DNA from: Cucumis sativus
Taxonomy: Eukaryota; Streptophyta; Magnoliopsida; Cucurbitales; Cucurbitaceae
DNA length: 64,000 nt
Assembly (NCBI RefSeq): GCF_000004075.3
Contig: NC_026659.2
Coordinates: 26,802,272-26,866,271 of the forward strand
Direction of reading: 5' to 3'
Shown: in pieces, positions 47,761-60,380 of the stretch
Layout of the letters: every line of letters begins with the position of its first letter
Numbering within the stretch: the stretch's first letter is position 1
Notes under the pieces: generated by a model
Told to the model about the DNA's origin: nothing
The model's database searches: none
What the model saw: the letters and a program-made list of their open reading frames with translations, nothing else
Translations under genes and position numbers: made by a program

Positions 47761-50700
47761 ATGAAAATGAGAGCTCTTGATCATTAAACCACGGTTCCCT
47801 GCTCCAACACTACCATTTCATTAATTAATAAATAAATAACAATAATCTCGTTTTTCTTTTCCATTTTCACCACTCTACTTTTTCAATTTTGAATTCCTCT
47901 CTAATGAACATCACTCCCCTTTTTATTCCTTTTCATTTTCATTATAATTTCTTCCATATAGTTTGGTATCCGATGCTCCAAATAATCAAATGCAAATTTT
48001 TGTTCAACTATACTATATACAAATTTACTAGTTTAAGAACTATCCATGACATTGAATCAAATTATACTGTTCTTTTTCTTTTTTGCTATGTAGAAAGTTA
48101 GAAAACTATTAACTTTCACCCTTCAAGTTGTGTTGAATTACAAACTTTTTTCCAATCACCAAAAAGAAACCCTATCTTTCTATCAATTGAAAAAGGATAA
48201 AATATTGTCATCTACATCACTTTAATGACACAACCTAAAATGTGTGTGAAGCTCAATGAGAATCCAATAATTAAAGTTTAAAGTAATTTAAGAATTCCAA
48301 AACTAAGTTAACAAATAATGGGACATCAAAATCATTTCCAAGACATTACATAAAACTCACTAATTAATTAAACTACTAAATATATATATATATATAGTTC
48401 CAATTCCATTATTATTCCTTTATTCAAATATTTCTCTCACAAATGCCATCAATATTTGACCAAAAAGTGAAGCTCAACCAACCTCATCAAAACTCTCTTA
48501 TAATTTATTCATCTATCAACTCTCCTCCCTTCCCACATTTACTTCATGAAATAAAAACCACACACCACACATGGGTAAATCTATCCAAGATTCTTCCACG
48601 TGAATTTTAAATTCAAAAATATAAGTGACTTTCGATATCATATCATAGATCGCTACAAGACTCGATCGAACCTCCCAAATCTATAAAATAAATTAATATT
48701 TTTGTAATCAAATTTGTTAAACGTACTATATATATTCAAGTTCTATTTAAGTCGTGGTCGATAGGTAAAAGAGAAAAGTGTATATATATATATATTATTT
48801 TGAAAGGGAGAAATGAGTTAGTTTGTAACTATAAGCATTAAGTTGGGATGTCAGTGGACAGCTAAATTAGTGCAGCAGCAGCTAAAAGAAATAATAATAA
48901 GTTATGATAGGAAAAGGGGTGAGTTAATATTGTCCAAAATGTTGTTGAAACTGTGGGTGTGAAAGTTAAATATTGATAGATATGAAGCATTGATAATTGA
49001 TTACAATAATACAAATTATTATTGTGACCATTTCATTTATTACCTCTATGGTATGGGGAATGCCTTGCAGATTGATTCAAAAAGTATTCTTTTTTTTAAT
49101 GACTAAAACTCAATTAATTTTCATAGAATTATAAAAAATAAAATATTTACCCTTCATTGTGTTGATGTTGTGATTAATTTAAAAAAATAGTTATATACTT
49201 TGTACTACATTTTTTTTCATGCATGCTCAATTATTCAATGTATATGACAACAATAAATAATTATTTTCATTAAATATATTTTTAAAATATGCAACCCATA
49301 GTACATTCAACTATTGGTTTTCTATTTAAGAAAATAATATATATGAGATTTAAGGAAGCATATAATATAAAAAGAAAGTTGATGATAAAGCAAAGGTTGA
49401 CAACATGGACATTATCTAAAACTCATGCATGCTTAACAAATCACTCAAAATGCAAAATAATATTTGAAATTACAAAAATATGGTTTTCAAATCTCAATCA
49501 TTGAAAAGTTCAAAATAAAAATGTGTCATTCAATTTCAAAAGTAACAAAATATATACTGTGACTTATAACATTTGTTGGTTTAATTGAAGTATTTTTTGT
49601 CCTTATGATCTTTACTACTAATGTATTACCAATAATTTTAATTAGATTTGTAAAACGCTATTAACCCATACACTATTTTCTAAGGTTTTGTGAAGTGTGT
49701 TTTATAGAATCTAATTAATGTGATCTTTATAGATGTTTGTGCCCTCCAATTAAGGTGTGATTTTTTCTGATTATGCATTACTTAAGTTTGACCATAATCT
49801 TTAAACCAAAAATATTATATAGAGTGGCTGGTTTGATCAGATAGCTTTTTGGAAAATAAAATGTTTTTATATTTTGAATAATTTTTTAAGTGATTTCATG
49901 TTATTAAAATTATTCTGTCCTAATAAAAGGATTGGATATTGTCTTTTGATAAATAATTTTTATTTTCAAGACTTTTTAATTTGATGTTAGAATTAAATAA
50001 TGTATTTTGTACGATGGCAGTATTTATATTGATATTAGCAATATTTATGAAATATAATGTACGAACTCTGATTACAATAATTATCATTGTTTTATTGTTG
50101 TTCACAAGTACTTTGCCATATAATAAATGTGCCCTTGCAAACTTATTTTTCATTCGTTGTTTTTAAAAAGGGAAGGAAAACAATATCCAGCCAATTATTA
50201 ATTAATTTAATTTAAATATATTTAAAAATAATTTTTTAAAAGAAAAGCTCATATCACCTCCTTTTGCATTTTAAAATTTTGATAAATATGATTAGTATTG
50301 ATAATCTAAATTTATTATTTTTATAATTTAGAAAATATAGATGTCACATTTTATTATTATAAACTTTTCTTTTGTTATTTTTTAAACTCCCATTTTAAAA
50401 ATGTTTAAAAAAATGATACTGATTTATAATAATGTACTATACTATGCCTTTTTTAAAATTAAAAAAAAAAAACTTTTATACTTTATTTTTAGTGTAAGAA
50501 AAAAGAATAAAAGAAATTAAGTGCAACCTAATCATTATCCACTTAAAAATCACTCTAAAACACATATTTATTCACTCAAATTTAGATTAATATTTCATCT
50601 CACACTTTAAAAACAAGTTCTATACATCAAAATAATTAGATTTTAATTATTAAAATCGTGCGTGTTATATTTATTTATTAAAAAGTTGGAAAACAAACTT

Positions 50701-51240
50701 TAACTATTTCATAATCACTCTCAAAACACACACTCTAAATATTAAAATAATCACATCAAACATAAGCATATCATAACAAGGATGAGAATTGAAATAGCTT
50801 AGGGTTAGATTCTTCTACAACTTTCATATTTTCTTTTCATATTCGTTAGTTCCAAGCTTAAATAATTAAATTGGTATGTACCCCGAAGCTCATCTACACA
50901 CTACAACCATTTGTAATATTCTTTTAGGAGATTCTTTATTTGCAATAGAGAGAGAGAGTGATTGATTGATTGATTAAAATAAAGGGAGAAAAGAATATTA
51001 TTTTATATGAATATTAAAAACAATTCATACAGCTATATATATAGTAAAGGATTAATCTTAATTAATTAATGATGGCTTTTAAAAAGAAATAGCTTTAAGG
51101 ATTTATAAAATGGGGGAAAAGGCATCCAATATTTAAAACCATGTCACGTAATAATATAATATATTCATATATAATTCCATGTTCCCTTGAAAGAAAGAAA
51201 GAAAAGAAGAGAAATAAAAAAAAAAACCTTAAAATCCTCA
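47761..51240. other. Gene-poor AT-rich region, first part
   Basis: No credible coding frame, RNA gene or full mobile element. There are TA runs near 48381-48396 and 48780-48795. Confidence 0.5.
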
Positions 51241-51310
51241 AAAAGGAGTCAAAGGAGAGGACTGGAAAGCAAAAGGTAAGCAAATCGGAGGGTCAGGAAA
51301 GCATCAGAAA

Positions 51311-51361
51311 TTCGACGCATAGTTAGAGGAGTTGACTCGTGAGTTATGAATTTGCGTCGAA
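51311..51361. other. Inverted repeat in the gene-poor region
   Basis: TTCGACGCA (51311-51319) pairs exactly with TGCGTCGAA (51353-51361), leaving a loop of about 33 bases. A further imperfect palindrome (CCGACGG and CATCGG) lies just after it. The local GC content is higher than in the flanks. It could be a relic of a gene or a small hairpin transcript. Confidence 0.4.
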
Positions 51362-54300
51362 GAAAGTGCCCGACGGTGCACTCATCGGCGGTCTCTCAAT
51401 CTTATCAATTTATAATTACATCTAACCATAATAAAATAACTTTATAATTACCTTCTCTTTCTTTTTTATCAAAACTAATTAAATTAAAAATTAAAATACA
51501 AGTTTCGAAAATGAATTGATTTTTTTATTATTATTATCTAAGAAAAAGTTGGTGGAGAGAACAAAAAAAAAAGAAAAAAGGAAAAAGATGGAAAATCTTT
51601 TAGTGCTTTATGGCTTTAATGGAGTGTCCCCAAGCTCTCTCTCTCTCTATGTGTCTTTCTTGCCTGTCACTATCATTAGTTGGCATCGGGACTTGAAAAC
51701 ACAAACACCTATGCTTTCAAATAATACAATCTCTCTCTCTCTCTCACTCTCTCGCTTTCCCCTTCGTTTTGCTTTACTAATTTATCAATTTAAGCTATGT
51801 TTATCTTCCCCCTAAACTAAATTAGGATAATACAAACATAAGATTTTACTAATCAATCAATTATATTACATAATTTCATAGTCTTTATACTAAAACTAAT
51901 TTTAAAAACAACAACTAATGCAATAAAATAAAATCCACATATTAGATAATTACCATTCAAGTATCATTTTAATGGAGAAGAAAAGAGCTAGGGATAATTA
52001 AAGATTATTCTTGAAGTTTTTATTGGAAACTTGTGGGTAATTAATTGGTTAAAGTTATAGCTAGATTGATATATTGTTTTAAAAATAAAAGTAAGAAGGT
52101 TTGAATAATTATTGTTTTATGTTTAGAAGGTGGATTTGTTTAATTATTTTGGGAGGCCAAACGTTAATTAAAAAGGGGAAAAAGTTCAACAATAAATTTG
52201 GAAGTCAAAATTTAATCCACTAATTATTTTTGTTAATTTTTAATTAGCTAGTTTTTGAAAGGTTGTGTGATATTTTTTATTGTCTTTAACTTTTTTTAAA
52301 AAAAATCAAATTTCTCTGAAATTATTTTGAATTCAAAATATTATATAATTGTTAAATTAAAAAATTACTTCATAGACCTTATCCTATTCTAGAAATTAAG
52401 AGACTAAAAACATAAAAACACATAAACCAAATACTATATTCCACGATTAAAGAGGCAATTTTTTCTTTGACAATATATAAACCAATAAACTATATTCTAA
52501 TTTATACAAGAGGTTATTATCTAACACCGTAAATGATTGATACAGTTTAAGAGAAGGCTATATTCCTATCTTTCTATTATCTAGAACATCACATGTTTAA
52601 TAATAGATTAAAAGTTTCAATAACAAAATTTAGATCCTTTAATATAATTCTATTCGATAAAAGAATGTTATGTTTAATAAATATAAAATTTATATTAATA
52701 CAACTAAGTGTGCATGCATGTTGATATGCATATTTAAATAAGTTTGCCTTTTAAAAACGATCGACAAGCTAATTTTAATTGGAATGTACAATTAAATACT
52801 ATAATTAATTAAACGTTAAAAATAAATATGTTTTATTTATACAAATAAAAAATGAGATTAAATCAAGAAACACACTTAATAGTACTAAACATAATCTTGA
52901 TTTTGAATGGAAGGGAAAGAAAGAATGAGAAATATTTTTGTTAAAAGGGAAAAGGAAGGTCCTTTAGAGGGTTTATAAGATGGAGATTCTTTTGATACCC
53001 ATATTATATATTTTTATATATATATATATATATATCCATATTCACATTGTTGCTTTTTTAAAAATATTGGTAAAGAAAAAGAAGAAGAAAAGTGGTAATT
53101 AGAATAATTTTAGAGGTTCTATTCATGGTTGTCATTTTTGTAAAGGACAGATTATGATTAAAGTGAGTGTGTATTTATTTATTTAGTGTTAGATTTTTTA
53201 ATTATGAAAATTAAAAGTATATAGTAATCAATCCAAAATGGCTCTTCTTTTGGGAAAAGCAACAAAACAAACAACTAAAATCACTACCTTATTGCTTATT
53301 CCATATTCGCTGTTTATATAGTACGATTCCACATCCACCGGCTCTCTTTCTTTTCCCTTTTTATTTCTTATTGTTTAATACGATTACCAAAAGTTGTCGT
53401 TTACAAAATATATATATATATATATATTTTAAATAACAAAACTTTTAAATCACTTTACGTCAAAATAGACTATTGTATCTATCTATCATGATAGATAATC
53501 TTCATATAATCGTTCGTAAAAAGATTGTTAATTATGTTGTGATAGATCTAGATTGTTTATCGTGGTCTATCATTAATAGATGAAGATATTTTGTTATATT
53601 TAAAAATATTTTACAACAATTAGTTTTTTAGAACAATATTCCTTATTTTTAGTTTTTTTCATCAATTTTTAAGATTAAAATTAAGTTTTAAAAATAAAAT
53701 TTATTTTAAATAACAAAACTGTGTTATAATATTTATAAATATCTTTTATAATTGATAGAATTTAATGCTCTTTGTTAGAATAAGATGTTTATTTAAGTCG
53801 ATAGTGGTCAAAATAAAATTTTATTATATTTATAAATAAACAATTTTATTTTTTATATTTTTGAAAATTTATCAACAATCGTTTCAAATTTGTTGTTTTT
53901 CTTTAGAATTTGATTTTTTTTCTTACAAAATTATGAAGAAGCAGACAAAAATTTTAAAAGCAAAATACTACAAATGAAAAATGCTTTTAAACCAAAACTT
54001 ATTTAATTTTGAATGAAGTTATATTTTCACCTAACCAATTAATAGTGGAAATTAAATTGTAGCTTAATATAAAAATTGTGATTAATCAGATATATGGATC
54101 AAGCTATAACTAATTATACTTCAAATGGTAGCCATCAGTCACACGATTGATCTACCGACGTTATAAAAACTCACTACAAAGTCGTATTCTAAATTTATGA
54201 GTGGGTTTATTTCTTAATCTCGAGAATTTGATTAACTCGAAGAAAACTTGACCCATTAGTTATTAAAATGAAGTAAACTGTTGTGTTGTTAATAATGATT

Positions 54301-55535
54301 GTTCTTTTTTTCTTTCTATATGAACGTAGATAAAGTGAGGGTTTGTGAATCAATTAAAGGAAGCACGTTTGAGATATGTAAATAATTACGAATCTAAATC
54401 CTACTAATTAATATCACATAGTTCAAATTGTAATCAAGTATATGTTTGCATCTTTAATTTAATAACTAACTAACTGGACAATAATATTGCTTAAACAATG
54501 ACAGCTCATTCTCACTTTCACTCTTTCACATTAATATTTAATTAATCTTTTCATAATTTCAATTATTAGTTATGGATATGAGTGAACTTTGTTTAATATT
54601 TTTCCTCCAATAATATTGCTTTCTTAATAAAACTTTAAAACTTCATATAATATTGCTTAGTGTACTTAATTAAATTAATTATATCCTGTCTTACTAATGT
54701 TCAATATCATGTGTGAAAAATGAAGGTAAATTAAAACATATGATATGCATTTAAGTTATATTTTATTTCATTCAAATATAACATATTTATAATAATTATT
54801 GTGTACTAATTTTTAGAATATTTTTCTTAAGATCACTATAAACATATGTACGATTGTTAAACTTGCTTATTTTAAAGTACTAGTAATTATACGGTTGAGT
54901 CACAAAAAGAGATGTGAATCTTGTTTATATAGATATAGTAACTTTCTTAACCATATTTATTTTCTCATATCTTGGGGGCCTCTCTCGTTCATTCATGCAC
55001 CTCTTTTTGAATAACTAATACTAATAATCACTACATTTTATATACTTTTTCGACTCTTAATGATATTGTATGTTGGAAGAAAAATAAAAGAAAGAAAGAA
55101 AGAAAGCAATAATCCATTTGAAGAATGTAGACACATTTCTTTTGTATTAAACTAGTACATGTCTCAAAGTTGAATAAAGGTTTGGGAGAGTTAGGTTGAC
55201 AAGTGAGGGATGATAGATATTCCTCAAGTGTTGTGAATTTAATGCAAGCATATATATATATAAAAGATATTATATATATATGATTACATATGTAGCATTA
55301 TGAGATAGGTTGATGAAGGGTTGTTTTCAAACTTTTAGCCTTTTTCTTCACTTTTCGCCATCAAAAGTACTTTCTCTTGCAACCCCCAATTTTTCCATAT
55401 GGAATCCAACTTTAATTTCTTCACCACACAAGTGGGATCTTTCTCTATGTACTTCAAGCTTTAATCAATTTCTCTTTCAATTGTGCATTGTCTCTAACCA
55501 AAGTTGTTTCCATGCAATTTCACATTATAATGTTT

Positions 55536-55591
<56 letters not shown>

Positions 55592-57150
55592 GTGTTACTA
55601 TTGTATAGTTAATGTCCAATGTCCTAAAAAACTAAATATGAGGTTCTTTTAATTTTTTAAAACATTGAATTAGATGTTGCTGTTTGCATCAATTTATACC
55701 AAATCAAACTATCAAAATCTACAATTTTATTTTTAATTATTAATATGTTAGTAAAGTTAATAGAATAAGTAAATAAACACAATAATCAAATTTGTGATAA
55801 ATATTCAAGATCACTTCAACTTTGGTTTAAACAAGAATATGTTACATTTTTGTTTCAACTCAATTCAAGGAGAGATTAAGATTTACCAAACTTATTCAAA
55901 ATAAAAGATTATCTCTATCATCTTTGAGTAATTAAAATAAATAAAATCATTGCATTATATTACCCCAAATTCTATTGCATTTTTAATAACAAAATACTTT
56001 TATATATATATATTCATTTTCACCAATAAACACTTTGTTTTTCTAAGATATTTACAAAATATAATACAATTTTATATTCTACTCATAATGTATTTATAAA
56101 TATTTTTGTTCATCTTTTATATCCAAAAACGTCCCTTAACAAAAGAGAAAAAAAAACGTGCACACATCTAATAGTAAATTAGAAAACATTTCATGAAGCA
56201 ACCAATGAGTAAAATTGAACATTTTTTCTTTCCAAAGAGAAAAATTTGAAAAAGATATGTTTGATATCAATTTTGACTCAGAATAGTATTATATTGCTTT
56301 TCTCATTCACTAATGTCACAATCTTATCAACAAATGTTACCAAAATAAATAAGCCATTAACAATATACACATTAAATACCAAATAGGGTTTCCCAAATTC
56401 CTTTGTTATCTGTCCATATCAGTTCATATACATCATTTTTCTTTTTTCTTTTCATAGTGCATTTTACACTTTTTAAAAAGTTTAATTAATAATATGAACT
56501 TAATTAATTAGATTAAAATTTAAAAGGATAATTATATGGTTAATATTAATTACTTACTATTTTCCTAACTCAAAAGAATATAATATAAGTTGTGATTAAT
56601 TATATATATATAGAAAATAAATAAATGTTTTGTCATTTTATTTATTAAAGAAAGTAAAGTTCCTTGAAGCCTTTAGTACCTAAAGGAAAGTGTTTTACTT
56701 ATTAAAGGTAGAGATGTGTAAAAGCACACATTACTTATGGATAAATTTATATCTCCATGTTTTTCCTACTTATATTGTTGATTTTTCTTTAAAAAAATAA
56801 TATTAGCAATAAAGTATAAGTATTGATAAAAATGTAACATGCTTCACTTTAATTTATTAAGGATCATGGAAGTAACTTTGATTAGTTCAAGATTATGGCC
56901 ACTAACTTTTATATTTGCTTTTAAATTGGTTAAATTAAGCCTATCGTTAGATTTTTTTAAAAAGGTGATGAAAGGTTATATTATTTCTAGAGCATTGTTT
57001 AAAAGTTTTATTTACAAATTTCAAGATAGATGTTAAGAATAATACTTATGTAGATACTTTTAATTGATTTATTTATATAGTTTTGTTTCAATGATTATAT
57101 GTTAAATTGATGGTTTTATTTATTTATTTTATGAGTATCTATGGTATGTT
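51362..57150. other. Gene-poor AT-rich region, second part
   Basis: About 5.8 kb without a recognisable gene. Short CT microsatellites occur near 51638-51650 and 51730-51750, TA runs near 53016-53034 and 53410-53426, and a long TA run near 55540. A possible third, weaker relative of the palindromic elements lies at about 53440-53620 (GATAGAT-type palindromes). Confidence 0.5.
55540..55584. repeat. (AT)n microsatellite
   Basis: About 22 AT units followed by a short ACAC run. Likely to vary in length. Confidence 0.95.
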
Positions 57151-57184
57151 GATGGACTCCAACTGACCCAGTTAATGTACCCAT

Positions 57185-57275
57185 TAACGGCCCAATAAAT
57201 CAAGAACAGAAGCCCAATTAGAAGCTGGCGGCCTACATTGTTGATACAAATCCGCCATTGTATTTAAGAATGAGA
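57185..57275 (+). promoter_or_regulatory. Orphan site II promoter-like cluster
   Basis: GGCCCA at 57189-57194 and AGCCCA at 57210-57215 are followed by a GC-richer stretch and TATTTAAG near 57260. No gene follows; a MITE-like element starts about 20 bases on. It may be the remains of a promoter cut off from its gene. Confidence 0.35.
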
Positions 57276-57280
57276 AATGG

Positions 57281-57507
57281 GAATGGATGACTATTTTAGC
57301 AATAATAATTAAAGATATAACAACATTTTAAAAAAATTGCAAATACAGCAAAACTATCACGCATACCAATATTTGCAACATGATCCATGAGTGATAGACT
57401 TATATCATTGATAGAATTTGACAAATTTTGCTATATTTGCAAATTTTTTAAAATTGTGCTATATACTTAATTAATTTGAATTTAATTGCTAAACTTATGA
57501 CTATCCC
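57281..57507. mobile_element. Palindromic MITE-like element
   Basis: Left arm (57287-57359) and right arm (57408-57506) are near-perfect reverse complements over about 60 bases, including TTTTAAAAAAATTGCAAATA against its partner and TAGCAAAA/TTTTGCTA. The centre holds GTGATAGAC and its relatives. No coding sequence. It shares arms with the element at 43096-43311, so both belong to one non-autonomous hairpin family. Confidence 0.6.
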
Positions 57508-58050
57508 TCTAACAAAGAATAGATGTTATTTCTACCAAATTTCAAATATTTTTTAATCTTAATTTTTAAATAACCATTTTGGTTCATAAGTTTTATCTTG
57601 ATGTAATTTTGATATTAAATTTATATTATGTTAAGTTAATGTCAAATTTAGCCATTTGTCATCAATTCAATTGTCTTGTCCAGCTATAATTAAACTCTAA
57701 CTATTATAGTAGTTGGATGATAATAGATTTTGTTTGAATGTTAGATTATTTTAGTATAAGTTATAACAAAATTTATAACATACAATATGTTGATAAGATA
57801 AATTATTACGACTTAAAGATTGTTGGTTTGGTAATTACTCTGATTTTTAAAATATTGAAATAATAAAACAAAAGTATGACACTATCTTTTCCCTTTCCTT
57901 TTCTTTTCCTTTCTAATTTTGAATTTCTTATATTCACATATTTATTTTCACGTTACTTAAACCTACCGATGAAAATTGATTTCAAAAGGTGACAAATTAG
58001 AAATTTTATTCCAACTTAGAGTATAGCAAACATTTCATTTTTGAAACCTC

Positions 58051-58279
58051 AGAACCTTATGTCAAGATTTACTGGCCAAAGGACAATTTCAGATAGACAA
58101 TTTTTATGGGGTATAGACCTCCCAAAAGGTAATGGAGACGTGCAAAGATTTCATCGAGCCAGACAGAGATTGGCCCTCAAGAGCAAAGGCATAAGGGAGC
58201 TTGACTGCAAGACCCACCCATCGAGCAAGGACGAAAGTCAGCCTTAGTGATTCGACACTGTCGAGTGGAAGGGCCGTCG
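58051..58279 (+). pseudogene. Plastid 23S rRNA gene fragment inserted in nuclear DNA (NUPT)
   Basis: About 230 bases match a continuous part of plastid 23S rRNA, near domain V. Landmarks in the same order are GGCATAAGGGAGCTTGACTG, GACGAAAGTC, GCCTTAGTGAT and GAGTGGAAGGGCCGTCG. Nearly all differences from the plastid sequence as I remember it are C-to-T or G-to-A, the mark of deamination of methylated cytosines in nuclear DNA. The open frame across it is meaningless. A mitochondrial origin is less likely but cannot be fully excluded by eye. Confidence 0.88.
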
Positions 58280-59147
58280 AATTATGTTTACATCTTAAAG
58301 ACAAGTGTTTATTTTTTTTTTAAGTAATTTGAAATTTTTTCAATTTTAATTTCTATATCGTTAATGGTTCAATTTTAATCATATATTTTTTTAATAAATC
58401 TTTGATTTAATCCCAAATGTTAATTAATTATAAAAAAAAGTTAACTTTATGGTGTTATCTATAACATTTTACAATAAACTTTAAAATGATATTCATATAT
58501 TTTATTTTCTTATATAAAAATTATTATTTAATAAATTTTGGTAAAAATAAACTTTTAAAAATTAAATTTAAAATTTATTGAATGTATGAAACTACAATTG
58601 GACAATCAAAGTATAAAGACTAAGTTTGAACCAACTCAAAAGTATGGGAATAAAAATAGTATTTAATCCAATTGACCAAATATTTATATTTGATGGAAAA
58701 ATGAAGTTTAATGAATTTTTGTGTGGTTTTTCCCATCTTTATTATTATTATTATTTTAAAAATCCAAGAAGTTAATGGAGAGGCAATTTCTTAGCAATTT
58801 CCAAGAAAACACAAATCAAATAAGTGCTCTCTCAAAGAGATTTCTGTCTTCACGTTGGTGAACTTATATTTCCTTACCTACCTTGCATTCTCTTTCATTT
58901 TCTTTTTAGTCCCTACACCCTTACCACTTTAACTCTTTTCTTCACATTTTTCGTTTTCTTACTCTCCCATCAATTTCCCAGAAGCTTCAAAAAATCAACA
59001 GCCATGCATTAGGAAGTTTCTTGTAATATTCTCATAAAGACTTTTTTCTTGGGTCTTGTCTGGATAAGATATTTCCCACCAAAAACAGCTTCAAAATAAA
59101 CTCTTCTACGGGTGATATAAATAATATCGAAAGAACATGGATTGGCC
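58280..59147. other. AT-rich region upstream of the small membrane-protein gene
   Basis: No coding gene recognised. The last 350 bases, with CT-rich patches, may be the promoter and leader of the next gene. Confidence 0.45.
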
Positions 59148-59588
59148 ATGAAAGTTCCCATATATTTTCTTACAATGAAGAACAGAAGAGATATCAATAA
59201 AAGTCCAGATACTTGTTTTGCCCAGCATTTCCATATCCTTGGTAAGACATGTTCAAGCTTGGACATTTCAACCAATCTCCTGTATAGTATATTGTGTTTA
59301 TCCTTCAAAACAGTCACCCTTATTCTCTTGTTTCCTTATGAGCAAGTGAATGGGAATCTTGTACCTGCTATAATCTTCAAAGGCCTTCCATCAACATTTC
59401 ATGCCTTTCTACTTTCAATTGTGATGGCATTCTCAGGCGCATTCAACGCCTTGATGCTTGCTACTAATAAGCCAAAAATTGCCAAGTTTTGCAGCTACTA
59501 TTCTTTGGGATTTATGGTCTCAGCTGTAGTTTTATTTTTTTGGGCTGTGTTTCAGACAGTTTTTAACTTGAGACAATGGCATGGTTAA
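59148..59588 (+). CDS. Small multi-pass membrane protein, 146 aa
   Basis: The ATG at 59148 opens a single-exon frame of 146 residues ending at 59588. Three hydrophobic segments look membrane-spanning: about residues 42-63 (LLYSILCLSFKTVTLILLF), 83-102 (FHAFLLSIVMAFSGAFNALM) and 115-138 (YYSLGFMVSAVVLFFWAVF). The N-terminus is basic. A short polar loop (ATNKPKIAKFCS) separates the last two segments. I do not recognise a named family. Its coding look (steady hydrophobic periodicity, no low-complexity bias) makes it more than a chance ORF. It stands alone between the plastid fragment and the SINEs. Confidence 0.6.
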   Translation: MKVPIYFLTMKNRRDINKSPDTCFAQHFHILGKTCSSLDISTNLLYSILCLSFKTVTLILLFPYEQVNGNLVPAIIFKGLPSTFHAFLLSIVMAFSGAFNALMLATNKPKIAKFCSYYSLGFMVSAVVLFFWAVFQTVFNLRQWHG

Positions 59589-60028
59589 GATATGTTTGGA
59601 CGTTTCCCTACTTCGTTTCTCTCTTGACCATATTGGTTTCAGGGGGGAGCTTCTCGGACTTTTCCTGTAACAATAAAGTTCTACAATCTAAGACTTGTAA
59701 CAAACAAAAGGGAATCTTTTGAATTATTTTCCAATCCAAGACCTTGTGTTTTTGTCAAGTAAACAGAAAGACATTGGCAAAAGAATGGAAATTTCATTTT
59801 CTAGTTAAGCAGAAGAATCGCAATCCTTAGGAAGAATTTTTCTACAAGTTGGATTATTATTTTCCACCTTAAACTATGAGTTCATTGTTCCTTTTGATAT
59901 TTCTGCTCCAGCATTTAAAGTTTCGTCCAACTCCTAGTCCTAGTATGGCTCTATAAGAAATGTCGCTTTTTGTTTTTTGTTTTTGATTCTCTTTTTTATC
60001 TGGTGCTTAAGTGTTTGGCTAATCTACA
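59589..60028. other. Intergenic region before the SINE pair
   Basis: 3' flank of the small membrane-protein gene. No further gene or repeat recognised. Confidence 0.45.
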
Positions 60029-60031
60029 TTA

Positions 60032-60172
60032 CTCTACAACATTTGAGTATCAAGGAAACTCTTAGAAAATTAAATTCGTAGGGGGTTGCTCCCCACCATG
60101 AATTGAACTCATATCTCTTAGCTCTTTATCAAAGTCATGCCCTTTATTTACCATTAGACCAACCTATAATGA
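60032..60172 (-). mobile_element. Au-type SINE, 3'-truncated copy
   Basis: Read on the minus strand, it begins with a tRNA-like region: box A-like TTGGTCTAATGGTAAA and box B-like GAGTTCAATTC. It continues with GAGTTTCCTTG-type sequence and CTCAAATGTTGTAG, where it stops. These are diagnostic parts of the plant Au SINE, which is tRNA-derived and copied by LINE machinery. The 3' region with the GTCCCGTGA motif is missing. Confidence 0.7.
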
Positions 60173-60200
60173 TTATTTCGATGAGTTCTTATATTCATGA

Positions 60201-60380
60201 ACGTACGGGACAACTTACGTGCACCTCGACTAATTTCACGGGACAACCCGTCCGACCCTACAACATTTGAGTACCAAGGAAACTCATAAAAAAATAATTA
60301 TGGATTAAACTCTTGACCTCTTAGCCATTTATTGAGACCATGTCCCTTTTTACCATCATGTCAATCCATGATGGTTTTTA
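60201..60380 (-). mobile_element. Au-type SINE, nearly full length
   Basis: On the minus strand: tRNA-like head (box A-like TTGACATGATGGTAAA, box B-like GAGTTTAATCC), then GAGTTTCCTTGG, CTCAAATGTTGTAGGGTC, GGGTTGTCCCGTGA and ATTAGTCGAGGTGCACGTAA. This order is that of the Au SINE. It lies 30 bases from the truncated copy, in the same orientation. Confidence 0.78.

Noticed and set aside
47761..57150. Search for microRNA precursors in the gene-poor region
   Set aside because: No sequence matching the common conserved plant miRNA families was recognised; a species-specific one cannot be excluded without folding.
58041..58247. Open reading frame of 68 codons on the plus strand
   Set aside because: It overlaps the plastid 23S rRNA fragment; the translation is of rRNA sequence and has no meaning.
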